Assembly: GCF_000217915.1 (NCBI RefSeq)
Contig: NZ_AFOZ01000022.1
Location: forward strand, 62,001 to 126,000
DNA from: Shewanella sp. HN-41
GTDB lineage: Bacteria > Pseudomonadota > Gammaproteobacteria > Enterobacterales > Shewanellaceae
Direction of reading: 5' to 3'
DNA: 64,000 bases
Below the pieces are notes generated by a model that saw only the letters and a program-made list of their open reading frames with translations, was not told where the DNA came from and did not search any database. Both the position numbers and the translations under genes were made by a program. Positions 27,158 to 33,978 of this stretch are shown here, one piece after another. Positions within the stretch are counted from its first letter, which is position 1. Each line of letters opens with the position of its first letter.

Positions 27158-28478
27158 AGCCCAAAATATATTTCAGCTTAGTTTTGATCGTTGATAGAAC
27201 ACCATGTTTGATTGGTTTTTGGCTCTGAGTTTGTTGATCCACTCTATACACCTTTCTCTGCATTGTTTGGTCTCCCACTCTACTGGTAAAAGCAGGTTTC
27301 TCTTGATTTTCCTTGAGTATTTTTGATGTTGGTTTATCAGCAGCGGAAGTATTTAAGTTTTTATCTGTATCAGCTGTAGAATGAGTATTTGTTGCTCGCA
27401 CAGTAGTTTCAACATACAGTTTAGGGTCGGAAACCGCTGAATTGATAAATGTCGTCTGAAAATTTTTAGACTGAAGTGAAGGCTCTTCCACTGTTTGTTC
27501 GACAATAAATTCACTCTTAAAATCCACTTGTTGTTGAATTTTCATCATTCCTCTGTGATTGTTTGGAAGTGAAAATTTTTCACCAACATAGACGCAGAAA
27601 AACTCAGAATAATTACAGTGAAAAACGTGATTTTGAGTTCGGTCCTGGTGGCCAACAAAAAATACAGTAGTAAACTCTGACTTATTTTTTGCTGCATTAA
27701 TAGCCATTTCCAGCTCAAATAAACATGCTTCTTTATCCCTTGAAGTCCAATTAGCAGTATTCAAGTGTAATTCAAACAGTTTTCCTGAACGAGGATCTAT
27801 TTGGTAAAGTGTCACAACAATTATGTCATCAATAACTACTGGTTTATGGGTAAATTTAAGCGGTTTATAGAAAATATGATTATCTATATACCTAGAATTT
27901 TTGAATCCTCCAATCTCTTGAAAATAGTGCTGGTATGTTCTTGTATATCCGAGAATTTTTAAGTTTTTATTCTTGGCTTGCTCAGGAGATTGGATATAAT
28001 AAAAAACCGCGGCGGAGATACTAGAGGATCTTTGTACCTTCCGTTCATTAGCTGCACCATTAGTATGACGAGTTACCTTACTCGCTTTAGCCGCTGTAGC
28101 TAAGTTAGGTGTTTTTTCAACTAACTTATCAAGCTTTTGTTCATTGCTACTAGGCAAATTAATTTCTGTAACATATGGTAAAACCCACGAATAGTTACCA
28201 TTTGCATCTGTTCCCCCTTTTCCTCCATATTCTTCACTAAAAATACAATTAGGGATATGGTTCTTGATTCTAAAATGTGCAAGCTGTTTATAGGGCTGGA
28301 ATTGGGATGGACTAATTTGACGCTTTGAGAAACAAGCTATCGGTTCCGCTGTACCATTACAACGTAGATTAGGGCATTCAAAATTGTTTTTATGCTTAGC
28401 AACGTATTCATCTCCCTGATTCTTCACCTGATGTGCATACAAGATTTCATTAGTTACTTTGTTATAAGCTCTATCCAT
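27153..28478 (-). CDS. Unknown protein with an N-terminal Cys/His cluster (CoiA-like pattern)
   Basis: 441 residues, not recognised. The N-terminal ~80 residues have a metal-site pattern (FECPNLRCNG, then LAHFRIKNHIPNCIF) resembling the Cys/His region at the start of CoiA-like proteins. The middle (about 150-320) looks globular, with FYYIQSPEQAK, VVTLYQIDPRSGKLFELHL and TTVFFVGHQDR. The last ~120 residues are Ser/Thr/Gln/Lys-rich and probably disordered, ending in a basic segment (KPIKHGVLSTIKTKLKYILGL begins there). The stop codon lies inside the decayed att-like copy. No convincing enzymatic motif is seen. Confidence 0.7.
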   Translation of the reverse strand: MDRAYNKVTNEILYAHQVKNQGDEYVAKHKNNFECPNLRCNGTAEPIACFSKRQISPSQFQPYKQLAHFRIKNHIPNCIFSEEYGGKGGTDANGNYSWVLPYVTEINLPSSNEQKLDKLVEKTPNLATAAKASKVTRHTNGAANERKVQRSSSISAAVFYYIQSPEQAKNKNLKILGYTRTYQHYFQEIGGFKNSRYIDNHIFYKPLKFTHKPVVIDDIIVVTLYQIDPRSGKLFELHLNTANWTSRDKEACLFELEMAINAAKNKSEFTTVFFVGHQDRTQNHVFHCNYSEFFCVYVGEKFSLPNNHRGMMKIQQQVDFKSEFIVEQTVEEPSLQSKNFQTTFINSAVSDPKLYVETTVRATNTHSTADTDKNLNTSAADKPTSKILKENQEKPAFTSRVGDQTMQRKVYRVDQQTQSQKPIKHGVLSTIKTKLKYILGL

Positions 28479-28607
28479 CCAATATTCCTATAAATGAAAT
28501 TTGTTCACATTTTGTGATGTGAGTAAATAAAACACAATCTATTCTTATAGTTATTTGCTCTTGATCACTTAACTAGAATGAGCTTGTGGCACTCTAACAT
28601 TTTCATC

Positions 28608-29048
28608 TCAACGTGATTGATGTTTGCTCAAGACGAATTCCCTCGCATCATTAAATGCAGGGTCTGATACCATTACCCTAACCGCTCGGTCTTTATCAAC
28701 GGCATTACAAGACATGCTGCCCAATGCACCTCTTGCCAGTACCTCACCGTTTGACTTTAGAGAGTCAAAAACAGGACTAATCTGTGGTTCAGTTCGACCA
28801 ACTGAGCGTAATACTGCACCTATATTACTCTCCCATAATGAAGTCTCAACATAGACAGTCATTTCAATTAAAGCCCATTCTTGCTTGAGTTCCGTTGGTG
28901 CCTTGGTTTTACATACAGAAGCAATTTTTTCCCACATATAGAGTGTTTGCAGATTGCTTGCCATATCTTCAATTCCTGCCCTTACAGGAAATGAAAACGC
29001 TGTTCCAATAAGGAGTATAAAGATAACAACATCCCTTGGGTTACGCAT
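28608..29048 (-). CDS. Small exported protein, unknown
   Basis: 146 residues from the ATG at 29048. The frame extends four codons to a TTG at 29060, but GGGAG (29054-29058) is well placed for the ATG. The N-terminus is a signal peptide (about residues 1-24, ending FPVRA), so the protein is probably periplasmic. The mature part has two Cys that could form a disulfide. It is not recognised. A terminator hairpin lies immediately before its ribosome site (29059-29089), so transcription from the upstream genes should be largely stopped or attenuated here. Confidence 0.65.
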   Translation of the reverse strand: MRNPRDVVIFILLIGTAFSFPVRAGIEDMASNLQTLYMWEKIASVCKTKAPTELKQEWALIEMTVYVETSLWESNIGAVLRSVGRTEPQISPVFDSLKSNGEVLARGALGSMSCNAVDKDRAVRVMVSDPAFNDAREFVLSKHQSR

Positions 29049-29058
29049 ATTTTCTCCC

Positions 29059-29089
29059 AAAAAAAAGCCATCAATAGAATCTGATGGCC
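29059..29089 (-). terminator. Terminator abutting the ribosome site of the next gene
   Basis: On the minus strand GGCCATCA-loop-TGATGGC is followed by eight Ts, which run straight into the GGGAG of the gene starting at 29048. It follows the stop of the 176-residue membrane protein gene by 7 bp. Confidence 0.85.
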
Positions 29090-29096
29090 TTGTCGA

Positions 29097-29627
29097 TTAG
29101 TTACTTAGAGTGTTGCTATCTGATTGTTCGGTTTTCCCCTGCTCTTCTGCCATCCACTCTAACCTTAGCTGAAGCTGCCAAATTGCTATTCCTGAAAGAA
29201 GGCAGAGTAAGAACCCCGCCAACCCCGCTCCTGAAGTAGCAATTTTGAAGATATTTCCATCGTGATAACTCAGAATCGACAACATTAAAATGACACCATA
29301 AATCAACAGATATGCGGCACCACCAATCCCCGTTTTGATGAACAGTTTTTTCTCTCGATAGTTAGTCTCTGTATCTGATGGTGCTTGTTGGGCATCCTCC
29401 TTCAACCAATCCAATCTCTCCGAGAGATACCACATCCCGATATAGCCCACACCCATCACCACAACGGAGATAGTCCCTTGGAGTGTTAGTGACATCTTGA
29501 GGATGAAATAGTCCAAAGAGCCGCCAATCGAATCCTCAAGAGCAACCAGTGATAAGGCACTCAAGATTGTTAGGGCTATCAATATTACAAAGTACATCTC
29601 TAAGCGGTTTTTCTGTTTCTTATTCAT
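29097..29627 (-). CDS. Four-helix membrane protein, unknown
   Basis: 176 residues with about four membrane helices (around 12-28, 46-66, 97-117 and 126-145). A soluble loop (EDAQQAPSDTETNYREK) and a polar tail (EEQGKTEQSDSN) follow similar helices ending WYLSERLDWLKED and WQLQLRLEWMAEE, so the two halves look like an internal duplication. It begins just after the stop of the serine recombinase gene, whose end supplies its AAGGAT ribosome site, so the two are translationally coupled. Function is unknown. Confidence 0.7.
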   Translation of the reverse strand: MNKKQKNRLEMYFVILIALTILSALSLVALEDSIGGSLDYFILKMSLTLQGTISVVVMGVGYIGMWYLSERLDWLKEDAQQAPSDTETNYREKKLFIKTGIGGAAYLLIYGVILMLSILSYHDGNIFKIATSGAGLAGFLLCLLSGIAIWQLQLRLEWMAEEQGKTEQSDSNTLSN

Positions 29628-29629
29628 AA

Positions 29630-30184
29630 CTAATCCTTAGATGTTAATTGTTTTGCTATTCGTTGAACGCTGGACAAGCTGATATTCAACCTCTTAGCCA
29701 CTTCTGGCTTAGGCAAACCTTCCGCAAGCAATGGGGCAGCTTCTTTCGCCTTAGTGATTGCCGTGGGTTTACGTCCTTTATATTTTCCCCGCTGTTTTGC
29801 GAGAGCTATCCCTTCCGCTTGCCGCTCTAGCATCAGCTCTCGCTCAAATGTCGCGATGGCACCAACCATCGTCAGCATGAGCTTGCCTGTTGGGGTTGCT
29901 GTATCTATGCCTAGATTCTGGATTTGTAGTGAAACCTGTTTCTTGGCCAAGAACTCAGCTATCTCCAACAAGTGACGAGTGTTACGAGCAAGCCTGTCTA
30001 GCTTAGTGACAATCACAATGTCACCCTCTCTGACAAACTCGAGCATGAGTTGCAGTTGTGGACGGTCATCCTTTGCACCACTTACCTTTTCTTGGAACAC
30101 TTTGTCGCAGCTCATCAATGCCTTTAGCTGGGCATCAAGGCTTTGTCCCGTGGTCGAGACTCGGGCATATCCGATTTCTGCCAT
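29630..30184 (-). CDS. Serine recombinase (resolvase/invertase family)
   Basis: 184 residues from the ATG at 30184, which has AGGAG seven bases upstream; the frame itself reaches 30232. The catalytic Ser10 is in GYARVSTTGQSLDAQ. The resolvase signature continues with KLDRLARNTRHLLE (the catalytic Arg pair) and EFLAKKQVSLQIQ. A C-terminal helix-turn-helix (KPEVAKRLNISLSSVQRI) binds DNA. Enzymes of this size resolve cointegrates or invert short segments. An inverted repeat (30247-30292) lies next to its start. It leads an operon with a four-helix membrane protein. Confidence 0.9.
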   Translation of the reverse strand: MAEIGYARVSTTGQSLDAQLKALMSCDKVFQEKVSGAKDDRPQLQLMLEFVREGDIVIVTKLDRLARNTRHLLEIAEFLAKKQVSLQIQNLGIDTATPTGKLMLTMVGAIATFERELMLERQAEGIALAKQRGKYKGRKPTAITKAKEAAPLLAEGLPKPEVAKRLNISLSSVQRIAKQLTSKD

Positions 30185-30246
30185 GTATGACTCCTGTTCA
30201 ATAGAGCAAGGTATACTGACCAAGCCCTTCAAAAGGTCGAAAACAA

Positions 30247-30292
30247 CCCATGTGACATGGTTTATGAGTCAATCCTCAACGTGTCACATGGG
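30247..30292. repeat. Inverted repeat beside the serine recombinase gene
   Basis: CCCATGTGACA (30247-30257) and TGTCACATGGG (30282-30292), perfect over 11 bp with 24 bp between. The right arm extends with CTTGGT, and a matching ACCAAGCCC sits further left at 30218-30226. Confidence 0.7.
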
Positions 30293-30321
30293 CTTGGTTT
30301 ATTGGTTATTAATACAAGGAG

Positions 30322-30513
30322 TTACTCAGCTTCTTGATCTGAGTCACTTCCCTCGTTTTCCCATCGTTCTTCGTCTGCTAAATACCGCTCGACAAAGGCT
30401 TGGATGAGGATCGGCACTATGGTCAGTAGTGCAGCTTTAGCGACCTTCTTGAGTAACTCGCTAATGATGTTTCTCCTGTATGGCTGGCATTCAGGCAGCC
30501 GAAAGCCCACCAC
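30322..30513 (-). CDS. Small protein with a hydrophobic helix, unknown
   Basis: At most 63 residues (GTG at 30513). A good AGGAG (30473-30477) instead points to a start near 30465-30468, but the codons there are ATC and ATT, rare initiators, giving about 47 residues. The product has one amphipathic/hydrophobic stretch (AALLTIVPILIQAFVERYL) and an acidic tail (EERWENEGSDSDQEAE). No family is recognised. It may be a small membrane or toxin-like peptide, or not translated at all. Confidence 0.4.
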   Translation of the reverse strand: MVGFRLPECQPYRRNIISELLKKVAKAALLTIVPILIQAFVERYLADEERWENEGSDSDQEAE

Positions 30514-30567
30514 ATGAACCCATGTAGTGATTTTCTGGTTAGTGCTGAATGGAATGGTGTTGGTGGA

Positions 30568-31005
30568 TTAGTCCCAACTGATGGTTATCTGATAGAGATC
30601 ATCAACCACATAACTTCTGAAGTTGGCTTCCCATAACCGATAAAGACCACTGAAATGGCTTAGCGGGTGAAATCCAACATAAGCCTGATACCCTGAACCC
30701 TCTGAAAAGTTGAAGTCGATATCCTTTTCGAGTTCAGGGAAGTAGCGTCCTTGGTAAGCAAAGTCGGTGATATAGCAAACTTGCCACATGCTGGTGGCCA
30801 GTGAGTATTCCAAGCGGATTTCGACTGGGTGAAAGCCACCAGCATCGGCAGAGTAGCTTGGGTCACGAAAGTTAATCGTCACACCATTGCTCACAATGGG
30901 CGGCAGATTCTTGAGCAGCAACCGCCGAATGATTTGCGTTAGGCTTAGCGTCATCGGCAATAAGCTTCTCGCGGCTTTGAGGTCAATCTGAATTGTTGGG
31001 GTCAT
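30568..31005 (-). CDS. DUF2787 family protein
   Basis: 145 residues with the pattern [25 protein letters not shown], which I associate with DUF2787, a family of unknown function found on integrative elements of Vibrio and Shewanella next to radC. Here too it follows radC with a 4-bp ATGA overlap, so the two are co-translated. No catalytic motif is apparent. Confidence 0.75.
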   Translation of the reverse strand: MTPTIQIDLKAARSLLPMTLSLTQIIRRLLLKNLPPIVSNGVTINFRDPSYSADAGGFHPVEIRLEYSLATSMWQVCYITDFAYQGRYFPELEKDIDFNFSEGSGYQAYVGFHPLSHFSGLYRLWEANFRSYVVDDLYQITISWD

Positions 31006-31484
31006 ATCCAGCCCCTCTCAGCAAAAGACACAACTTCATGGTGACCAATCACAAAATGATCTAAGGCTGCTACATCAATAGTTGCTAATGCTGTTTTTAA
31101 ACGCTCTGTAATGCGTTTATCGGCCTGTGATGGTTCAGGTATGCCAGAGGGATGGTTATGGGCAAATATCGCGGCAGCGGCGTTTCTATGAAGGACCAAT
31201 TTTACCACCTCTCGTGGATAAACTGAGGCGGCATCAATTGTGCCAAAGAACAGTTCTTCATAGGCTATCAAACGGTGCTGACTATCAAGCAATAGTACTG
31301 CAAAGACCTCCCGTTCATAGGCAGCCATCCTTAGCCTAAGGTAGTCCTTAACAATTTGTGGCGAAGTAAATACCTCATGATTAACACCGGGGATATAGCG
31401 AGTTTCCAAGATAGCTATTGCCTCCCGAATAACTGAGTCTTGAGCGTTATCGTGCTGTTGATTCTTGAATGTATAAATAGACAT
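31002..31484 (-). CDS. radC: RadC family JAB-domain protein (YeeS type)
   Basis: 160 residues, the short island form of RadC. The JAMM metalloprotease-like motif is [18 protein letters not shown], with the upstream Glu in [10 protein letters not shown]. Although called a DNA-repair protein, its activity is unproven and it is common on genomic islands and prophages. The start ATG at 31484 has AGGAGAG six bases upstream. It is the first gene of a radC-DUF2787 unit. Confidence 0.9.
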   Translation of the reverse strand: MSIYTFKNQQHDNAQDSVIREAIAILETRYIPGVNHEVFTSPQIVKDYLRLRMAAYEREVFAVLLLDSQHRLIAYEELFFGTIDAASVYPREVVKLVLHRNAAAAIFAHNHPSGIPEPSQADKRITERLKTALATIDVAALDHFVIGHHEVVSFAERGWI

Positions 31485-31585
31485 ATTCTCTCCTGTGTAT
31501 TTGATTTACATCAGGTTTCTTATGCCTTAGTTCATGGTGAAAAATGACGGTATAAGTCAGTTGAAACGGTTCCCCACCGATTAAA

Positions 31586-31614
31586 ATAGAAATATGGGGG
31601 TGACATATTATGCC
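31586..31614 (+). promoter_or_regulatory. Conserved element, copy 1
   Basis: 29 bp that match 33467-33495 at 22 positions, with the core GTGACAyATTATG. The TATTAT could serve as a -10. It lies 27 bp before the ATG of the 136-residue gene. Confidence 0.55.
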
Positions 31615-31640
31615 CCACTCAACTACCGCAGGAGAAAATC

Positions 31641-32051
31641 ATGCAAAACGAACAAGCTCTATCTTATCCAGTATTACTTGTAGAAGGCCGTTTTACCCCC
31701 GAAACCAGAAATCATCAGGTTCAAGAAGCCAAAGAGTGCCAAGGCCTTTTCTTTACGGTCGAGATTGTCCCTGACAAACGCGGCACTAATCAAAAGGAGA
31801 TGAAGCTTCAAGGGGAAGTGGCAATGGGGAACGGTGTCTTTAGAGATCCAGAAGTGATTAAAGCATTTCTTATCGATAAAGGCTTTATCCCTGAATCCAT
31901 TTTCGTAAATAAGGATGGTACTCTATACGCTACACACCCGCGAGAGCATTTACCTTTCATGCACTGGATTGTCAGGCTGTTAGTCCATTTTCAGACTTTT
32001 GGGGAGTGGCTTGCGGTTAAGTACTGGTATGGCGATTACCCTGACAAATAA
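31641..32051 (+). CDS. Unknown 136-residue protein
   Basis: Not recognised. Start ATG at 31641 with AGGAGAAA five bases upstream, a strong site. The sequence looks soluble with mixed charge (LLVEGRFTPETRNHQ, TVEIVPDKRGTNQKE), and an aromatic-rich end (HWIVRLLVHFQTFGEWLAVKY) that could be amphipathic. It stands alone on the plus strand, behind an element shared with the winged-helix/primase unit, so it may be co-regulated with element replication. A strong hairpin (32068-32098) follows. Confidence 0.65.
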   Translation: MQNEQALSYPVLLVEGRFTPETRNHQVQEAKECQGLFFTVEIVPDKRGTNQKEMKLQGEVAMGNGVFRDPEVIKAFLIDKGFIPESIFVNKDGTLYATHPREHLPFMHWIVRLLVHFQTFGEWLAVKYWYGDYPDK

Positions 32052-32067
32052 GCAGACATCACCCAGT

Positions 32068-32098
32068 AGACTCACCTATTTAACCTTTAGGTGAGTCT
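32068..32098. terminator. Hairpin between convergent genes
   Basis: AGACTCACCTA / TAGGTGAGTCT, an 11-bp perfect stem with a 9-base loop. No long T-run on either strand. It lies between the 136-residue gene and hepT, which converge. Confidence 0.6.
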
Positions 32099-32117
32099 GT
32101 CAAACTCAATCAGACCA

Positions 32118-32546
32118 TTAGCTATTTTTCAAAGATAACCATTCAAGTCCCTGCTCCGCAAAGACAAATAATCTGTCACTATAACCTTGAGAGATCACAC
32201 TGCGGATTATTTCAGGGTCAATATTCAGGTAATCATGTACTAATGCATTACGAAGACCGATCACTTTACGCCAGCCACCCAACTCATCTGCTGGTTGTGT
32301 TCCTCGTTGACACAGGATCTCAAATGCTTGGTAAGCATCCTGCGGACTATGCCCTGCAAGAGCCTTAGCCCAATGTTTCGCAATGCCAATACAGGCTTCA
32401 ATAGATACTTGTAGCGTCCGCTCTGCTGCACGATATTCAAGATTCGATAAAGGACGCAGACTGATTAATTGACGCAATTCACCAAGCTCGGCTTGATACC
32501 GGCTAAGGCTTACACGCAATGATGTGATATAAGCATTATCAGACAT
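32118..32546 (-). CDS. hepT: HepT-like HEPN toxin
   Basis: 142-residue HEPN-domain protein. The RNase motif is R99-N-A-L-V-H104-D-Y106, exactly the Rx4HxY form of HepT. The rest is helical. In the Shewanella oneidensis pair HepT is an RNase that MntA silences by adding AMP groups to the motif tyrosine. It follows mntA by 15 bp in the same direction. Confidence 0.9.
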   Translation of the reverse strand: MSDNAYITSLRVSLSRYQAELGELRQLISLRPLSNLEYRAAERTLQVSIEACIGIAKHWAKALAGHSPQDAYQAFEILCQRGTQPADELGGWRKVIGLRNALVHDYLNIDPEIIRSVISQGYSDRLFVFAEQGLEWLSLKNS

Positions 32547-32561
32547 AGGACAGCAGTTCCC

Positions 32562-32999
32562 TTATAGGCTCTGAGCAAAGTAATCGAGTTCCATTTGCGA
32601 CATAATGCGAGACTCTTCTTGCATTCTTCGACCTTCATCTCGACTAAAGATAAGTTTGTTGGCGTTAATGATACCAAAGGCCAGAGGGATAGGTGCAAGA
32701 TTGATATCGACAACGGACAATTTTCCTTCGGGTAACCCCAATGCCCTTTGCCAATCCATAGCAAGTAGCTCAGCTCTAATACGTGTATCAAGCACACTCT
32801 CAGCCTTTACGGGATCAAATGCGACAGCCAAATCCCAATCACTATGCTCGCTAGCATTACCTTTAGCCTGCGAACCATACAGCCACAATACCGCCACCTC
32901 AGGATGGCTTGCTGCTAAAGCTTTTAGTTGATGCAAATGCTGGCTCTGTTCGATCGTCATGAGGTTGGCTGCTAGATAGTCCTGTTGTAAGTGTACCAA
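32562..32999 (-). CDS. mntA: MntA-like minimal nucleotidyltransferase antitoxin
   Basis: 145 residues at most (TTG at 32999); the ATG at 32960 (MTIEQSQHLHQL) gives 132 residues and may be the true start. The nucleotidyltransferase motif is LYGSQAKGNASEHSDWDLAV, i.e. a GS followed by D-x-D. Related MntA proteins AMPylate the HepT tyrosine. It is upstream of hepT in one operon. Together they form a HEPN-MNT toxin-antitoxin pair. Confidence 0.88.
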   Translation of the reverse strand: MVHLQQDYLAANLMTIEQSQHLHQLKALAASHPEVAVLWLYGSQAKGNASEHSDWDLAVAFDPVKAESVLDTRIRAELLAMDWQRALGLPEGKLSVVDINLAPIPLAFGIINANKLIFSRDEGRRMQEESRIMSQMELDYFAQSL

Positions 33000-33191
33000 T
33001 CCTGAGTCGGAGTGAACAGGTCAGATGTAGTAACATCTCTCCCCTAACCTTTTGTCCATGTTCAATAATCTCCCTACTGATTTCTCTGCCGATTTTCCTC
33101 AACACCCATTCCCACGAAACAAAGCAATCTTGCCCCATATGATTGATTTATAGAATTATTATGCTGATTTCTATTTGATTTCATAAAAAAT

Positions 33192-33223
33192 ACTAAAGGA
33201 AAAGTAAGTAGAAATACTTTAGT
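33192..33223. repeat. Inverted repeat ACTAAAG / CTTTAGT
   Basis: Seven-base arms 18 bp apart. A similar ACTAAA/TTTAGT dyad lies before the primase gene (33920-33951), which suggests binding sites for the same regulator. Confidence 0.45.
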
Positions 33224-33466
33224 CAGTCTGCTGATTTATTGGCAGTGGATAGAGCTTAGTGGAATTGATGGTGAAGCCGATGGTGGTAACGAGAAAAAAT
33301 ATCTGAGTTTCATGCAGATACCAAAGATATTCCCAAAAGGAATAACATGCAGACCACTCATGAATAAATACCATATCTAATGTAATCCGCAATAATTCGC
33401 CACTATCTCGAATTTGTCATTTTCTTAGGAAATCTAGGTGATTAGCTCACCAAAAGAAACACTAAA

Positions 33467-33495
33467 TTATAGATACGGGTGTGACACATTATGTC
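33467..33495 (+). promoter_or_regulatory. Conserved element, copy 2
   Basis: Matches 31586-31614 at 22 of 29 positions; core GTGACACATTATG. Placed 18 bp before the GTG start of the winged-helix gene, overlapping a possible -10 (CATTAT). Confidence 0.55.
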
Positions 33496-33512
33496 ATCCA
33501 GAGGAGAGCCAA

Positions 33513-33836
33513 GTGCGAAACCAAGACATCAGCGAAGACAACATTATCCATTCCACTAGCAGTCATCAGGTTCAATATCGACTGCCCTTTGAGCTGTTCA
33601 ATGATCAGTTTAGGCAGACCGTTTATGAGATCAGCAGAATGCCGATTATCGATGGCTACTTGTTAGGGGGAGAAGTGAGTCTTGCGAGTGCTTTGGTAAG
33701 ACGTTGCGGTTACTCATTGAGAACAGCAAGAAGACATATTCGCCGCTTGGAACAATCTGGGCTGATTATCAGCACCCCACGACTAAACCTAGATGGGATG
33801 AAGGGTACTAAACTCTATCGTCGATTATTCGACTAA
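33513..33836 (+). CDS. Winged-helix DNA-binding protein, unknown family
   Basis: About 107 residues from a GTG at 33513, chosen because GAGGAGAG is correctly spaced; the frame reaches back to 33438. The second half has a helix-turn-helix and wing (SLASALVRRCGYSLRTARRHIRRLEQSGLI starts there) like MarR/ArsR-type or replication-associated domains. It precedes the primase gene, so it may regulate element replication. A conserved element lies just upstream. Confidence 0.7.
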   Translation: MRNQDISEDNIIHSTSSHQVQYRLPFELFNDQFRQTVYEISRMPIIDGYLLGGEVSLASALVRRCGYSLRTARRHIRRLEQSGLIISTPRLNLDGMKGTKLYRRLFD

Positions 33837-33848
33837 GAGATAAATGCT

Positions 33849-33883
33849 CCGATAGCTCATTGCTGGAAACATTGAGCTATCGG
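33849..33883. repeat. Perfect 11-bp hairpin between the winged-helix and primase genes
   Basis: CCGATAGCTCA / TGAGCTATCGG with a 13-base loop. No T-run, so it may be a protein-binding or replication-related structure, or a weak terminator. Confidence 0.6.
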
Positions 33884-33919
33884 GGAAGAGCAAAAATGTA
33901 GGCTCGACGGCCAAGCAAT

Positions 33920-33951
33920 AGACTAAATCAATTACATATCTATTTTAGTCT
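33920..33951. repeat. Inverted repeat AGACTAAA / TTTAGTCT before the primase
   Basis: Eight-base perfect arms separated by 16 bp, 28 bp upstream of the primase ATG. A candidate operator. Confidence 0.5.
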
Positions 33952-33978
33952 GTGGCCATTCTAATAAGGAAATGTCAC

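Larger units (their letters stand above)
33000..33512. other. Regulatory region before mntA and the winged-helix gene
   Basis: About 510 bp between divergent units. A minus-strand frame (32899-33138) covers part of it but has no recognisable product. Contains ACTAAAG / CTTTAGT (33192-33223) and conserved element copy 2 (33467-33495). Both promoters must lie here. Confidence 0.45.

Noticed and set aside
32899..33138. Minus-strand 79-residue frame upstream of mntA
   Set aside because: Its second half is an out-of-frame shadow of mntA; the first part has no recognised family and no good ribosome site.
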